Source: an uncultured Bacteroidales bacterium (GTDB lineage Bacteria > Bacteroidota > Bacteroidia > Bacteroidales > UBA932). From it: a DNA stretch of 64,000 nucleotides. The notes below the pieces were generated by a model, which saw only the letters and a program-made list of their open reading frames with translations, had not been told where the DNA came from and searched no databases. Position numbers and translations under genes: made by a program. Shown here in pieces: positions 25,899 through 37,700 of the stretch. Each line of letters starts with the position of its first letter. Position 1 is the stretch's first letter. The stretch is from positions 62,001 through 126,000 of the forward strand of contig CAMCFO010000002.1 of NCBI GenBank assembly GCA_945874155.1, in the 5' to 3' direction.

Positions 25899-27911
25899 TC
25901 ACCGTCCGAAATAGACAAGCAACACAGAAATATCAGACGGGGAAACCCCGGAAATACGTGAAGCCTGAGCAATGGTTCGCGGAGCATATTTCTTAAGTTT
26001 CTGACGACATTCAATTGAGAGACTCTGCACACGGTCAAAATCAAAGCCCTCAGGAATGATAAGATTCTCCAGACGGTGAAGTTTGTCAGCCTGCTGTTTT
26101 TCCCTGTCAATATACCCCTTGTATTTAATAAGGATATCAGAAACGCTCAAAACAGATTTTCTTGTCTGTTCATCCAGCATTCCTCCCCTATCCTCAACAT
26201 CAGGAGCAAGTCCGTCGAAATTCTTCAAATTCCTCATAGATTCAAAAAATGAGGAACCTTCAAAAGCATTTTCTGAATCAAACCGAAGAACTTTATCCAT
26301 CTCATACTTATCAAAAGTTCCACGTGGAACAATTTCGAATAAATCTGAAACAAAAACATCAGGACGGGATACGAGGTCTGAAATGGTTTTCTTATGAGGA
26401 ATCTCTGCTGAATTCTTCTGAGTTAGATAAGAATTCACTGTTTCAGGCTTCAACGAAACAGTAGAGCAGAAATCAATAACCTTCTGAACTGCTTCATACT
26501 TACGCATTGTAAAATCATATCTTTGCTTATCAGCTAAACCCAATTCAAAAGCAAGCGGGGTAAGCCTGAAGTCTGCATTATCCTGACGCAAAAGAATTCG
26601 ATATTCAGCTCGTGAAGTAAACATACGATAAGGTTCATCCACACCTTTTGTAATAAGGTCATCAATGAGGACACCTATATAAGCCTGATCTCTTCTAAGT
26701 ATAAACGGCTCTTTTCCGGCAACCTTCAAATGAGCATTTATACCGGCAATCAAACCTTGTGCAGCAGCCTCCTCATAACCTGTTGTTCCGTTAACCTGGC
26801 CAGCGAGGAATAAACCAGGGATGTTTTTCAACTCTAAGGAAGCAAACAACTGGGTAGGGTCAAAATAATCATATTCGACTGCGTAGGCAGGTCTGTAAAT
26901 CTTTACATTCTCCAAACCTTTAATATGGTGCAGGGCATTGAGTTGAGTATCCAATGGAAGTGATGAGGAAAATCCCTGAAGGTAATATTCATTGGTATAT
27001 CTCCCCTCTGGTTCAAGAAACAGCTGATGTTCAGTCTTGTCTGCAAAGGTGCGGAGCTTATCTTCTATACTCGGACAATAACGAGGACCTATGCCTGTAA
27101 TTTTGCCGGAGAAAAGAGGGGAATCCATAAATGAATCTCTAAGTATGGAATGTACCTCTTCATTGGTATGAAGTATAAAACAAGGCATCTGACCGGGACC
27201 TGATTGAGCAGCAGACAAAATAGGGAGATAGGAAAACCTCTCAGGTTCCGAATCTCCAGTCTGGACAGGAAGTGAAGTGATGTCAACAGAAGAAATATCT
27301 ATGCGGGGAGGAGTACCTGTCTTCATCCTTCCAGTAACCACACCCATAGATTTAAGTTGCTCCGTGAGACCATAGGAAGACAACTCCCCTATCCTTCCGC
27401 CTGAAAAATCATTATGTCCTATGAAAAGACGACCGGACAAGAATGTTCCTGCCGTCAAAACAACTGCTTGAGATTTGAAAATTGCACCGGTAGTTGTACG
27501 ACAGCCCACAATTTTTGAATTCTCAAACAGAAATTCCGTCACAATATCTTGATAAATATCTAATTTACAAGTAGTTTCGAGAATTTTGCGCCATATTCTT
27601 GAAAATCGTTCTTTGTCACATTGTGCTCTCGGACTCCACATTGCAGGACCCTTTGAACGGTTCAGCATTCGAAATTGAAGAGTGGACGCATCTGTAACCA
27701 CACCCATACATCCTCCGAGAGCGTCAATCTCCCGGACAATCTGTCCCTTAGCTATACCACCTACGGCAGGATTACAGGACATCTGGGCAAACTTATTCAT
27801 ATCCATAGTAATCAGAAGAGTGCGGGAGCCCAAACGGGCCGATGCAACAGCAGCCTCGCATCCTGCGTGACCGCCTCCGATTACTATTACATCATATTCA
27901 AGATTCAGCAT
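25899..27911 (-). CDS. mnmG: tRNA uridine-5-carboxymethylaminomethyl(34) synthesis enzyme MnmG (GidA)
   Basis: The 670-residue flavoprotein begins with the FAD-binding motif [12 protein letters not shown]. It shows [22 protein letters not shown], the [11 protein letters not shown] region, [16 protein letters not shown], and the C-terminal helical domain with [18 protein letters not shown]. With MnmE it modifies the wobble uridine of several tRNAs. ybeY lies 22 bases upstream on the same strand. The length is slightly above average (about 630) because of a modest C-terminal extension. Confidence 0.97.
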   Translation of the reverse strand: MLNLEYDVIVIGGGHAGCEAAVASARLGSRTLLITMDMNKFAQMSCNPAVGGIAKGQIVREIDALGGCMGVVTDASTLQFRMLNRSKGPAMWSPRAQCDKERFSRIWRKILETTCKLDIYQDIVTEFLFENSKIVGCRTTTGAIFKSQAVVLTAGTFLSGRLFIGHNDFSGGRIGELSSYGLTEQLKSMGVVTGRMKTGTPPRIDISSVDITSLPVQTGDSEPERFSYLPILSAAQSGPGQMPCFILHTNEEVHSILRDSFMDSPLFSGKITGIGPRYCPSIEDKLRTFADKTEHQLFLEPEGRYTNEYYLQGFSSSLPLDTQLNALHHIKGLENVKIYRPAYAVEYDYFDPTQLFASLELKNIPGLFLAGQVNGTTGYEEAAAQGLIAGINAHLKVAGKEPFILRRDQAYIGVLIDDLITKGVDEPYRMFTSRAEYRILLRQDNADFRLTPLAFELGLADKQRYDFTMRKYEAVQKVIDFCSTVSLKPETVNSYLTQKNSAEIPHKKTISDLVSRPDVFVSDLFEIVPRGTFDKYEMDKVLRFDSENAFEGSSFFESMRNLKNFDGLAPDVEDRGGMLDEQTRKSVLSVSDILIKYKGYIDREKQQADKLHRLENLIIPEGFDFDRVQSLSIECRQKLKKYAPRTIAQASRISGVSPSDISVLLVYFGR

Positions 27912-27933
27912 TATTTAATTAATAATCAAATAA

Positions 27934-28353
27934 TTACAATAATTCACGCAAGGAAAGATAATAATTCTCCTTCATTCTCATAACAGCAGTTTCCTCAACC
28001 GTATGGTCATCATATCCGATCAAATGCAGAAGTCCGTGGATAATGACTCGGTTTAGTTCATCCTTAAAATCAGTACCGTACTCAATGGAATTCTCCTTGA
28101 CAGAATCCACACTGATGAAAAGGTCACCTGAAAGACTGTCCCCTTCGCAATAATCAAAGGTGATGATGTCGGTGAAATAATCGTGACCAAGGTATTTCTG
28201 ATTTATGTCGAGTATATATGGATCCGAACAGAAGATAATTGATATATCAGATATTCTGCGGATTTCACTCTCTGCAGTGAGACGGAGCCATTGATTGGTG
28301 CGGCGCTTTTCCCTGAACTTGAAATCGACGTCTTGAAAATAGTATGATATCAT
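27934..28353 (-). CDS. ybeY: Endoribonuclease YbeY (16S rRNA maturation)
   Basis: The 139-residue product carries the zinc-binding signature HGLLHLIGYDDH near 109-120 and the upstream TDIITFDY strand. YbeY acts in 16S rRNA 3'-end processing and ribosome quality control. It heads a two-gene unit with mnmG and is divergent from tonB. Confidence 0.95.
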   Translation of the reverse strand: MISYYFQDVDFKFREKRRTNQWLRLTAESEIRRISDISIIFCSDPYILDINQKYLGHDYFTDIITFDYCEGDSLSGDLFISVDSVKENSIEYGTDFKDELNRVIIHGLLHLIGYDDHTVEETAVMRMKENYYLSLRELL

Positions 28354-28422
28354 AAAAAATGCTCAGACAGAGTGATCGGCTGTCAAAATTCGCTCACAAA
28401 TTTACTACATATCAACAAAAAA

Positions 28423-28453
28423 TTTGCTATAAAAATTATTATTTCTAACTTTA
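28423..28453 (+). promoter_or_regulatory. Promoter of the tonB gene
   Basis: TTTG (28423-28426), a 19-base spacer and TAACTTTA (28446-28453) match the Bacteroidetes consensus except for the last base. The leader to the ATG is about 50 bases. Confidence 0.6.
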
Positions 28454-28508
28454 CACGACTTTATGGGCAGCGCCCTGCAAAAGGAAACAAATAAAGTAAA
28501 TCATAGCT

Positions 28509-29198
28509 ATGGAAGTAAAAAAGACACCAAAAGCAAGTCTGGAAAACAAGAGAGCCCTATTCATTGAAATAGGTCTCATCGTTGCTCTTGCAGTAGTGTA
28601 CATTGCATTCAACTGGACTTCTAAGGATGTTCAGGTTAGCACTCTCGAAGCAGAAAATCAGGTAGTGCAGGAAGAGGAAATCATCCCGATTACCCAGGAG
28701 ACTCCCCCACCGCCACCAGAAGCTCCGAAGATTCCTGTCCTTTCAGACCAGATCGACATCGTGGATGACGAAATCGAGGTTGACAACGATTTCCTTTCAC
28801 TCGAGGACAGCGATGATATGGGTGTTGAAATTATGGACTATGTAGAAAACGTGCAGGAAGAGGTCGTAGAAGAGGAAGCCATTCCTTTCCAGCTCGTGGA
28901 GGAAAAACCTTCATTTATGGGCGGTGATGCGAACCAGTTCTCTGCCTGGGTGAACAAGAGGCTCGTATATCCTGAAATCGCTAAGGAAAACGGTGTTCAG
29001 GGTCGAGTTACACTCCAGTTCACAGTGGAAAAAGACGGAAGCGTGACAAAGGTCAAAGTTCTTAGGGGCGTTGACCCGTCTCTTGACAAGGAAGCAGTCA
29101 GAGTTGTGTCTATGTCTCCGAAATGGAAGCCTGGCAAACAAAGAGACAGGGCCGTTCCGGTTACATACACATTCCCTGTATATTTCCAGTTGAGATAG
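28509..29198 (+). CDS. tonB: TonB family energy transducer
   Basis: The 229-residue product has one N-terminal transmembrane helix (about 20-37). A periplasmic acidic/proline stretch (ETPPPPPEAPKIP) follows, then a C-terminal TonB domain (about 145-229) with VYPEIAKENGVQGRVTLQF and SPKWKPGKQRDRAVPVTY. It couples the inner-membrane ExbBD proton gradient to outer-membrane receptors. exbB and exbD are not adjacent. It is monocistronic, with its own promoter and terminator. Confidence 0.9.
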   Translation: MEVKKTPKASLENKRALFIEIGLIVALAVVYIAFNWTSKDVQVSTLEAENQVVQEEEIIPITQETPPPPPEAPKIPVLSDQIDIVDDEIEVDNDFLSLEDSDDMGVEIMDYVENVQEEVVEEEAIPFQLVEEKPSFMGGDANQFSAWVNKRLVYPEIAKENGVQGRVTLQFTVEKDGSVTKVKVLRGVDPSLDKEAVRVVSMSPKWKPGKQRDRAVPVTYTFPVYFQLR

Positions 29199-29248
29199 CT
29201 CCGTGTACATACTACACACACTAAAAATAGCACAAACTACACAAAAAT

Positions 29249-29278
29249 GGGATGGCCAGAAGTGATTTTGGCTATCCC
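29249..29278 (+). terminator. Intrinsic terminator after tonB
   Basis: GGGATGGCCA (29249-29258) pairs with TGGCTATCCC (29269-29278), with one G-T pair, and is followed by TTATTATT. Confidence 0.75.
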
Positions 29279-29318
29279 TTATTATTGGAATAAGTAAGTA
29301 TATTCATATTGCTAAACT

Positions 29319-30518
29319 ATGCTGAATTCAGAGCCTATTATCATTAAAAAATACGTAGAAAAGGCAATATTCATAGGTGTGATACGTCAGGACGACGATG
29401 AAGCAACCGTAAATGAATACCTTGATGAACTCGAATTCCTTGCTGAGACAGCGGGAGTTGAGAAAAGAGGAAGGTTTGTACAGAAGGTGGACAAGCCTGA
29501 CCCGAGAAGTTACATAAGAAGCGGTAAGCTTGCAGAGATCAAGACCTATATTGATGCAAATGAAATAGACGTAGCGATATTCGACGATGAATTGTCTGCC
29601 ACTCAGATAAGAAATATAGAAAGAGAACTTCAGATAAAAATATTGGACAGAACAAGTCTGATTCTGGATATTTTTGCGCAGAGAGCAAAGACTGCTTATG
29701 CAAAAACACAAGTAGAACTGGCTCAATATCAATATCTTCTGCCGAGACTGACGAGGATGTGGACCCACTTGGAGAGACAGAAGGGAGGAATCGGAATGAG
29801 AGGCCCTGGAGAGACTCAGATTGAGACCGACCGAAGGATAATTCAGGACAAGATTGCAAGACTCAAAGAACAATTGAAGAAGATTGACAGACAAATGGCT
29901 TCCCAAAGGGGAAACAGAGGGTCTATGGTGAGGATTGCGCTTGTGGGATATACCAATGTCGGGAAGAGCACACTGATGAACCTGATGGCCAAAACAGACG
30001 TCTTTGCTGAGAACAAACTCTTTGCAACCTTGGACACAACGGTAAGGAAGGTCGTGATTGAGAATGTGCCTTTTCTTTTGAGTGATACTGTGGGATTCAT
30101 AAGAAAACTGCCTACTCAGCTTGTTGAGGCCTTCAAAAGCACACTTGATGAGGTCAGGGAAGCCGATATTCTTATGCACGTTGTGGACATATCACACCCG
30201 GGTCACGAAGACCAGATAAGAGTGGTAAATGAAACACTTAGGGACATAGGGGCAGCCGACAAGCCTATATATGTAGTCTTCAATAAGATAGATGCTTACA
30301 AACACGAAGAATACGACGAGTTCTCTCTTGAACCGAAGAAGCCTGAAAATTACACTCTCGAGGAATATAAACATTCCTGGATAGCAAGGGAAAATACTCC
30401 TTGCGTTTTCATTTCCGCAAAGCAGAAGATCGGTATTGACAAAATGAGGTCTGATCTGTATAAGATGGTGGCTGAAATACACGCCGGGAGATATCCTTTC
30501 GATAATTTCCTGTGGTAG
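29319..30518 (+). CDS. hflX: Ribosome-associated GTPase HflX
   Basis: The 399-residue protein has the HflX N-terminal domain and linker with GRGxGE-like RGPGETQIETDRR near 165. The GTPase domain follows: G1 GYTNVGKSTL near 210, G3 DTVGF near 255, and G4 NKID near 322. HflX splits stalled ribosomes after stress. It is monocistronic and ends at a bidirectional terminator shared with sdhB. Confidence 0.95.
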   Translation: MLNSEPIIIKKYVEKAIFIGVIRQDDDEATVNEYLDELEFLAETAGVEKRGRFVQKVDKPDPRSYIRSGKLAEIKTYIDANEIDVAIFDDELSATQIRNIERELQIKILDRTSLILDIFAQRAKTAYAKTQVELAQYQYLLPRLTRMWTHLERQKGGIGMRGPGETQIETDRRIIQDKIARLKEQLKKIDRQMASQRGNRGSMVRIALVGYTNVGKSTLMNLMAKTDVFAENKLFATLDTTVRKVVIENVPFLLSDTVGFIRKLPTQLVEAFKSTLDEVREADILMHVVDISHPGHEDQIRVVNETLRDIGAADKPIYVVFNKIDAYKHEEYDEFSLEPKKPENYTLEEYKHSWIARENTPCVFISAKQKIGIDKMRSDLYKMVAEIHAGRYPFDNFLW

Positions 30519-30533
30519 TATAACGACAAAAAA

Positions 30534-30565
30534 TAGCCGGGGATGATAATTTTCATTCCCGGCTA
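30534..30565. terminator. Bidirectional terminator between hflX and sdhB
   Basis: TAGCCGGGGATGA (30534-30546) pairs with TCATTCCCGGCTA (30553-30565), with one G-T pair. An A-run precedes it and AAATTATT follows, so it can serve both convergent genes. Confidence 0.8.
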
Positions 30566-30584
30566 AATTATTGATATTCAAGAA

Positions 30585-31364
30585 TTAATCCTTGAATTTT
30601 GCAGAGAGGTACTCCCTGTTCAGACGAGCGATATGTCCCACGGTGATATGCTTAGGACATTCCATCTCGCAGGCCCTGGTGTTGGTGCAGGAACCGAATC
30701 CGAGTTCGTCCATCTTTGCAACCATAGCCTTAGCCCTGCGTGCAGCCTCAACCTTACCCTGAGGAAGAAGTGCGAGAGAGCTGACTCTTGCAGCCACAAA
30801 GAGCATTGCAGAACCGTTCTTGCAGGTGGCAACACAAGCTCCGCAACCAATACAAGCTGCTCCGTCCATACTTTCCTCAGCATTTTCACGCTTGATAGGA
30901 ATGGCATTGGCATCAGGGACACCGCCAGTGCGGACAGAAACATATCCTCCCGCCTGAAGTATCTTGTCAAAAGCCTGACGGTCCACAACAAGGTCCTTGA
31001 TTACAGGGAAACCCTTGCTTCTCCACGGCTCGATGGTGATGGTGTCACCATCCTTGAACTTGCGCATATGGAGCTGGCAGGTGGTAACCTCATCGTCAGG
31101 TCCGTGAGCACGTCCGTTGATGTAAAGTGAGCAGGCTCCGCATATTCCCTCACGGCAGTCGTGATCGAAAGACACGGGACCGGAAGACTTGCATCCCTTC
31201 TCCACAGCCACAGGGTCCATACCCTCGGTTATAAGCTGCTCATTAAGGATATCAAGCATTTCGAGAAAAGAGCTGTCAGGAGATATGCCCTTGACCTTGT
31301 AGGTCTCGAAATGGCCCTTTTCCTTGGCGTTTTTCTGGCGCCATACTTTCAAAGTCAAATCCAT
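30585..31364 (-). CDS. sdhB: Succinate dehydrogenase/fumarate reductase iron-sulfur subunit
   Basis: The 259-residue product has an N-terminal 2Fe-2S ferredoxin domain (CREGICGAC near 70, a further cysteine in TTCQLH). The C-terminal part has two cluster motifs: [15 protein letters not shown] near 172 and [13 protein letters not shown] near 226. It passes electrons between the flavoprotein SdhA and the membrane quinone site. It follows sdhA by 5 bases. It is of the Bacteroidetes type B (fumarate reductase-like) branch. Confidence 0.95.
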   Translation of the reverse strand: MDLTLKVWRQKNAKEKGHFETYKVKGISPDSSFLEMLDILNEQLITEGMDPVAVEKGCKSSGPVSFDHDCREGICGACSLYINGRAHGPDDEVTTCQLHMRKFKDGDTITIEPWRSKGFPVIKDLVVDRQAFDKILQAGGYVSVRTGGVPDANAIPIKRENAEESMDGAACIGCGACVATCKNGSAMLFVAARVSSLALLPQGKVEAARRAKAMVAKMDELGFGSCTNTRACEMECPKHITVGHIARLNREYLSAKFKD

Positions 31365-31369
31365 AGTCC

Positions 31370-33316
31370 TTAATCCTTATAATTTCTTGTTGCGATGTGA
31401 ATATTCTCGTAGTTGAGAGGTTCCTTGTGGAGTTCAGGCTCCTGGCCTTCTCCCTTGTACTCCCACGCAGCCACGTACATAAAGTTCTTGTCGTCCCTCT
31501 TGGTTTCGCCGTCCTCAGTCTGCATTTCCTCACGGAAGTGACCTCCGCAGGATTCGTTGCGGTGAAGGGCGTCGATGGCCATAAGTTCTCCGATTTCAAG
31601 GAAATCCGCAAGGCGAAGAGCTTTTTCGAGTTCCTGATTGAAGGTTCCCTGCTCTCCTGCCACATAGACATTGCTCCAGAACTCCGTCTTGAGGTCCCTG
31701 ATCATCTTGATACCCTCTTTCAGACCAGCCTCATTGCGGGCCATACCGACGTGCTCCCACATTATGTGACCGAGTTTCTTATGGATGGAGTCCACGGTTT
31801 CGGTACCTTTGATGGAAAGCAGACGCTCAATCTTCTCTCTTACAGCCTTTTCAGCCTCGTCGAACTCAGGGGCTCCGATATCTGTCTTAGGCTCCTTGAA
31901 CTTTGAAGCAAGATAATCGCCTATGGTATATGGAAGGATGAAATAACCGTCTGCAAGACCCTGCATAAGCGCAGATGCTCCGAGGCGGTTTCCACCGTGG
32001 TCGGAGAAGTTTGCCTCACCTATTGCATACAGACCCGGAACAGTTGTCTGAAGATTGTAGTCAACCCAAAGACCACCCATAGTGTAGTGGATAGCCGGAT
32101 AGATCATCATAGGCTCCTTATAAGGGTCTGTGGCAGTAATCTTCTCATACATCTGGAAGAGGTTGCCGTAGCGCTCAGAAATCACCTTCTTGCCCAGACG
32201 CTCGATTGCGGTCTTGAAGTCGAGGAAAACTGCAAGTCCTGTCTCATTAACACCAAAACCGGCATCGCAGCGCTCCTTTGCTGCACGGGAAGCCACGTCA
32301 CGAGGCACGAGGTTTCCGAATGCAGGGTAACGGCGCTCGAGATAGTAATCCCTATCCTCTTCCGGAATATCAGAAGGCTTGATTTCGTGCTTGCGGAGCT
32401 TTGCTACATCTTCCTTCTTCTTAGGTACCCAAATTCGGCCGTCATTACGCAGAGACTCCGACATAAGAGTCAGTTTGGACTGCTGCTCGCCGTGTACAGG
32501 AATACAGGTAGGGTGAATCTGCGCGAAACAAGGGTTTGCGAAGAAAGCGCCCTTCTTGTAGCACTGCCAAGCTGCTGAACCATTGGAGTTCATTGCATTG
32601 GTTGAGAGGAAATAGGTGTTGCCGTATCCTCCGGAAGCGATTACTACAGCGTGTGCTCCGAAACGCTCGATTTCACCTGTAACGAGATTGCGGGCTATGA
32701 TACCTTTAGCCTCACCATTGATGAGAACCACATCCAGCATTTCGTGACGCGGATAGGACTTCACGGTACCTGCGGCAATCTGGCGGTTCAAAGCGGCATA
32801 GGCTCCGAGAAGAAGCTGCTGTCCGGTTTGTCCGCGGGCGTAGAAGGTACGGCTAACCTGCGCACCTCCGAAAGAACGGTTGGCGAGAAGTCCGCCATAT
32901 TCCCTTGCGAAAGGAACTCCCTGTGCGACACACTGGTCGATGATGTTGTTGCTGACCTCAGCCAGACGATAGACATTGGCTTCGCGGCTGCGGTAGTCAC
33001 CTCCCTTGATTGTGTCGTAGAACAGACGATAGATTGAGTCATTGTCGTTCTGATAGTTCTTGGCTGCATTGATACCTCCCTGAGCTGCAATCGAGTGCGC
33101 CCTGCGTGGAGAATCGCTGATACAGAAGACTTTTACATTGTAGCCGAGTTCGCCGAGTGAAGCAGCTGCAGACGCTCCACCGAGACCGGTACCGATGACA
33201 ATGATTTCCAATTTTTTCTTGTTGCCGGGAGAGACAACTTTGATCTGAGACTTGTGCTTTGTCCATTTTTCGGCCAAAGGACCCTCAGGAATCTTTGAAA
33301 TCAATTCTTTTGCCAT
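31370..33316 (-). CDS. sdhA: Succinate dehydrogenase/fumarate reductase flavoprotein subunit
   Basis: The 648-residue product has the FAD motif [17 protein letters not shown] near 42-58 and [14 protein letters not shown], in which an alanine follows the FAD-linking histidine region. It also shows the substrate-site motif [12 protein letters not shown] near 410 and the second flavin segment [19 protein letters not shown]. It oxidises succinate or reduces fumarate. The usual cytochrome b subunit (sdhC) is not encoded next to it; the upstream neighbour is ruvB. A palindrome and a -7 element lie in the 94-base gap. Confidence 0.95.
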   Translation of the reverse strand: MAKELISKIPEGPLAEKWTKHKSQIKVVSPGNKKKLEIIVIGTGLGGASAAASLGELGYNVKVFCISDSPRRAHSIAAQGGINAAKNYQNDNDSIYRLFYDTIKGGDYRSREANVYRLAEVSNNIIDQCVAQGVPFAREYGGLLANRSFGGAQVSRTFYARGQTGQQLLLGAYAALNRQIAAGTVKSYPRHEMLDVVLINGEAKGIIARNLVTGEIERFGAHAVVIASGGYGNTYFLSTNAMNSNGSAAWQCYKKGAFFANPCFAQIHPTCIPVHGEQQSKLTLMSESLRNDGRIWVPKKKEDVAKLRKHEIKPSDIPEEDRDYYLERRYPAFGNLVPRDVASRAAKERCDAGFGVNETGLAVFLDFKTAIERLGKKVISERYGNLFQMYEKITATDPYKEPMMIYPAIHYTMGGLWVDYNLQTTVPGLYAIGEANFSDHGGNRLGASALMQGLADGYFILPYTIGDYLASKFKEPKTDIGAPEFDEAEKAVREKIERLLSIKGTETVDSIHKKLGHIMWEHVGMARNEAGLKEGIKMIRDLKTEFWSNVYVAGEQGTFNQELEKALRLADFLEIGELMAIDALHRNESCGGHFREEMQTEDGETKRDDKNFMYVAAWEYKGEGQEPELHKEPLNYENIHIATRNYKD

Positions 33317-33349
33317 TATATAAAGGTTTATAGATATTGCATATCAATT

Positions 33350-33399
33350 AGCCTGCAAAAATAATAAAACTTTCATCAAGTTCCAGCATTTTGCAGGCT
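33350..33399 (-). promoter_or_regulatory. sdhA upstream region: inverted repeat with embedded -7 element
   Basis: AGCCTGCAAAA (33350-33360) is the exact reverse complement of TTTTGCAGGCT (33389-33399), with 28 bases between. On the minus strand TATTTTTG (plus 33363-33356) matches the -7 element. The palindrome could terminate ruvB transcripts or regulate sdhAB. Confidence 0.5.
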
Positions 33400-33410
33400 G
33401 AATAAGAAGA

Positions 33411-34436
33411 TTAATTGAAAAGCAGGTTTTCGTCGGGTGCAGCCCTGTCCAATCCGAGGTGCCTGTAGGCCAGTTCCGTCACTTCCCTACCCCTCGGTGT
33501 CCTGACTATAAAACCTTCTTTGATGAGGAATGGCTCATAGACTTCCTCGAGAGTACCCTGGTCCTCCCCTACTGCTGTGGCTATAGTGTTTGCTCCCACA
33601 GGTCCGCCCTTGAACTTCGTGATGATGGTCTTGAGTATCTTGTTGTCTATGGCATCCAGTCCCCTCTTGTCTATGTTCAGGGCATCCAGGGCGTAACGCG
33701 CTATCTTGAGGTCAATCACCCCATTGCCTACAACCTGGGCAAAATCCCTTACCCTGCGCAAAAGCGAATTGGCTATACGTGGAGTACCCCGGCTTCTGAG
33801 GGCAACCTCGTGTGCAGCCTCCGCGTCTATATCCACTTTAAGTATTGATGCACTGCGACATACGATTTTTTCCAAAGTCGAAGTATCATAATATTCCAGT
33901 GCGCATTTGATGCCGAAACGGGCCCTCAGTGGCGAAGTCAGAAGTCCGCTGCGGGTGGTGGCTCCGACCAAAGTGAAAGGATTGAGAGAAAGTCTTATGG
34001 AACGGGCTCCAGGCCCCTTGTCCACCATTATGTCTATCACGAAGTCTTCCATCGCAGAATAGAGATACTCTTCCACCACAGGGGACAGCCTGTGGATTTC
34101 GTCAATGAAAAGTACGTCACCTTCCTCAAGTGAGGTCAGAAGTCCCGCGAGGTCCCCGGGTTTGTCCAGCACAGGCCCTGATGTCACCTTCATATTCACT
34201 CCGAGTTCATTCGCAATGATATGTGCAAGTGTGGTCTTGCCCAAGCCCGGAGGTCCGTGAAAGAGTACGTGATCAAGTGTCTCCCCTCTCATTTTGGCAG
34301 CCGCAACGAAGATTTTCAGATTCCGTACTATCTTCTCCTGTCCGGAGAAATCCTCAAGTTCCTGCGGTCTTATTATTCCGTCTATTTCCTTATCTTTGCC
34401 CGCATTCACGTCGTGCGGATTGAAGTCAGTCGCCAT
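33411..34436 (-). CDS. ruvB: Holliday junction ATP-dependent DNA helicase RuvB
   Basis: The start is set at ATG 34436 ([11 protein letters not shown]). An upstream in-frame ATG at 34463 lies at the -7 element itself and would add a non-conserved leader. The 341-residue protein has the AAA+ core: Walker [11 protein letters not shown] near 53-62, DEIHRLS near 107, and arginine-finger region [19 protein letters not shown] winged-helix C-terminus follows. RuvB drives branch migration with RuvA. Confidence 0.96.
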   Translation of the reverse strand: MATDFNPHDVNAGKDKEIDGIIRPQELEDFSGQEKIVRNLKIFVAAAKMRGETLDHVLFHGPPGLGKTTLAHIIANELGVNMKVTSGPVLDKPGDLAGLLTSLEEGDVLFIDEIHRLSPVVEEYLYSAMEDFVIDIMVDKGPGARSIRLSLNPFTLVGATTRSGLLTSPLRARFGIKCALEYYDTSTLEKIVCRSASILKVDIDAEAAHEVALRSRGTPRIANSLLRRVRDFAQVVGNGVIDLKIARYALDALNIDKRGLDAIDNKILKTIITKFKGGPVGANTIATAVGEDQGTLEEVYEPFLIKEGFIVRTPRGREVTELAYRHLGLDRAAPDENLLFN

Positions 34437-34460
34437 CGGCATCAAAATTAATATTGAATA

Positions 34461-34468
34461 CAAAGATA
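34461..34468 (-). promoter_or_regulatory. -7 element of the ruvB promoter
   Basis: On the minus strand TATCTTTG (plus 34468-34461) matches TAnnTTTG. It supports the downstream start at 34436. Confidence 0.5.
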
Positions 34469-34501
34469 AATTTAATTTTAAATCTAATAGTGATATATCT
34501 T

Positions 34502-34708
34502 TGTTGAAAATGTTGATAACATAGACAAGCTTCGGAATATCAATATATTATAATGTTAAAAACTGTTGATTTCGCTATGGAAAAATTCTTGGAAAATAGT
34601 TTTTGAAAAGTTTGGAAGTTTGAAAAAATCACGGATATGTACGAATAAAATTCTTATGCAAAATTAGTTTTCATTAGATTTGCACAGGTTTTCAACAGGT
34701 TTTCAACA
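34502..34708. other. AT-rich ruvB-mfd gap with a cluster of DnaA-box-like 9-mers
   Basis: The gap holds TGTTGAAAA (34502-34510), TGTTGATAA (34511-34519), TGTTGATTT (34564-34572), TTATGCAAA (34654-34662) and TTTTCAACA twice (34689-34697 and 34700-34708). These differ from the DnaA box TTATCCACA by one to three bases. Genes diverge from this point. It could be a replication-origin-like or DnaA-regulated region, or only an AT-rich divergent promoter region. Confidence 0.3.
34675..34682 (+). promoter_or_regulatory. -7 element of the mfd promoter
   Basis: TAGATTTG matches TAnnTTTG, 33 bases before the mfd ATG. Two tandem 11-mers CAGGTTTTCAA (34685-34706) form the leader. Confidence 0.5.
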
Positions 34709-34714
34709 GATAAA

Positions 34715-37700
34715 ATGGGTGAATTGTTAATAAGTCGAAGAGCAACGGAAAAACTATCCGAAAAATTGGCTGAAGAAAGGAAGGTCTATTGTTCCGGACT
34801 GCATTTGTCTGCAAGGTGGTTTGTGGCGGCAAATTCCAGGGTGGAAGGTATCAATTTCATTATTCTTCCCGACAGGGAGTCTGCGGAATATTGTGCAGCG
34901 GACCTCTATTCCCTTGTGGATGGAGATACGGTATTCTTTCTCCCCGACTCTGGCCGCCGTATGGAAAGAAGCAGTTATAAGTTTTCTCTCAGTGTGCAGA
35001 GGACTTCCGCAATAGGCAAATTGATGGATTATGACGGGAAGTCCAGGCTTTTCTTTGTGACCTATCCCCTCGCCTTGACGGAAGGTGCTGTAGCGAAGTC
35101 TTTTTCATCGGACAGCAATCTGCTTAGGCTCAGGTGTGGCGACAGTATTGACCGTGATGAACTTCTCAACCGTCTGGGAGAAATGGGATTCGTGAGGACT
35201 GATTTTGTGGGGGAACCGGGACAGTTTGCTGTAAGAGGCTCTGTGATAGACATATTCTCCTATTCCGACAATAATCCCTACCGATTCACCTTTTTCGGTG
35301 ATGAGATTGACGGCATAAGTGTATTCGACTGCGGCACCCAATTGTCGAAGGAAAAGCGTGAGGATGTGGAAATATATCCGGACCTCTCGGCTATGGAGGA
35401 TGCGTCGGTGCCGGTGATGTGTCTTCTGCCTCCGGAAAAGACCACCTTGTGGATGGACTCTGCCGAACTGTATTCAAAAGATGAGTTTTATTCCCTCACT
35501 GAAGACTTCCGAAAGGTATTTCTGCAAGTACCCACCGGCGAGCAGGGGGTGGAACCTGTGAAATTCAACATAACTCCCCAGCCGGTTTTCAACAAGAATT
35601 TCGAGCTTCTGTCAGCGGATATAAGGGAAAAGTCCGACAACGGTTACCGCATATTGGTCTTTGGTGAGAAAAAATCCCAATTGGAGAGGCTTCAGAGCAT
35701 ACTTTTGCAGAATGAGTGCCATTTGCCGGAATTCATCGAAGGAAAGAATATCCACAACGGTTTCATTGATAATGACGATAAAATCTGCTGCTACACCGAT
35801 CACGAAATCTTCGACCGCTTCCACAGGGTAAGTCTGCGGCGTACGGTTGAACGCAGTGAACAGTTGACCATCAATGACCTGACCTCATTCACGGTGGGGG
35901 ACTACATAGTCCATATTGACTACGGAGTGGGAATTTTCGGAGGACTGGTGCGCATAAGGGATGACAAGAACCGTATGCACGAGGTGGTGAAAATCATCTA
36001 CAAGGACAACGATACTGTCTATGTTTCAGTACATTCCCTGCACAAGATTTCGCGCTTCAAGTCCAAGGATGGTGAACCTCCGAAAATCTACAAATTGGGG
36101 TCGAAGACCTGGCAGAACCTCAAGGCAAATGCAAAATCAAAGGTCAAGGACATAGCGAAAGACCTGATTCAGCTATATGCAAAACGCAGGGCTTCAAAGG
36201 GTTTCGCATTTTCCTCCGACAGTTTCCTGCAGACGGAACTGGAATCTTCATTTATATACGAAGACACCCCAGATCAGGAAAAGGCCGTGCAGGCTGTCAA
36301 GAGAGATATGGAAGCGGAATGCCCTATGGACCGTCTGGTATGCGGAGATGTAGGCTTCGGAAAGACGGAAGTGGCCATAAGGGCTGCATTCAAGGCGGCT
36401 ACGGACGGCAAACAGGTGGCTGTTCTTGTGCCTACCACCATTCTTGCCCTGCAACATTACAAGACTTTCACTGCCCGTCTGAAGGATTTTCCATGCAATG
36501 TAGATTTTGTGAGCCGTCTGCGCAGTGCAAAGGAATTGGCTGAAATCAAGAAGAAACTCAAGAGCGGGGCCATAGATATCCTGATAGGTACTCACAAGAT
36601 ACTCGGTGCAGGTTTCGAATTCAGGGACCTTGGGCTGCTGATAATCGATGAGGAGCAGAAATTCGGTGTGGGCGCAAAGGAGAAATTGCGTCAGCTCAAG
36701 GAATCCGTGGACACTCTGACCCTTACTGCTACACCTATACCGAGGACTCTGCAATTTTCGCTTCTCGGAGCCCGTGACTTGTCCATAATATCCACACCTC
36801 CGCCTAACCGCATACCTGTCCAGACTGAGATTATGCTTTTCGACCCGGATGAAATTCGAAAAATCATAAACTACGAGCTCAACAGGGGAGGACAGATATT
36901 TTTCCTTCACAACAGGGTGGAGGAACTGCAGTCCATTTATGACATTCTGCACCGCCTCGTGCCCGATATGAAAATCTGCATAGCCCACGGACAGATGGAA
37001 TCCAAGCAACTGGAAGACAAAATTCTGGATTTTATGTCCGGAGATTACGACCTTCTTCTCTGTACCACCATCATAGAGAACGGACTGGACATCCCGAATG
37101 CCAATACCATCATCATCAACCAGGCTCAGAACATAGGCCTTAGCGATTTGCATCAGCTGAGGGGCAGGGTAGGGCGTTCGAACCGCAGGGCATTCTGCTA
37201 CCTAATCGTGCCACCTCTCGTGTCCATAACAGAGGATGCAAGAAGGCGTCTGAAGGCCATAGAAGCCTTTTCAGACCTGGGCAGCGGATTCAACATAGCT
37301 ATGCAGGACCTGGACATCAGGGGAGCCGGAAACCTTCTGGGAGCTGAACAGAGCGGATTCATCACCGATATGGGTTTCGAGACCTATCAGAAAATATTGT
37401 CGGAGGCAATGGAGGAATTGGGAGTGGAAACAGGACTCACTTCCGGAAATATCAAAGGCTCTTATGTTTCTGATTGTACCATCGAGACTGACCAGTTGGC
37501 TCTAATTCCGGATTCCTACATAAGTCTTTCAGCGGAAAAGATACGAATCTACAAAGAATTGGACTCTCTTGGTTCCGACTCTGAAATCGAGACTGTCAAA
37601 TCCCGTCTTGAAGACCGTTTCGGACCAATACCTGAGGAACTTGCGGCTTTGCTTATGATTGTGAGAATAAGACACAGGGGAGAGAAACTCGGATTTGAGA

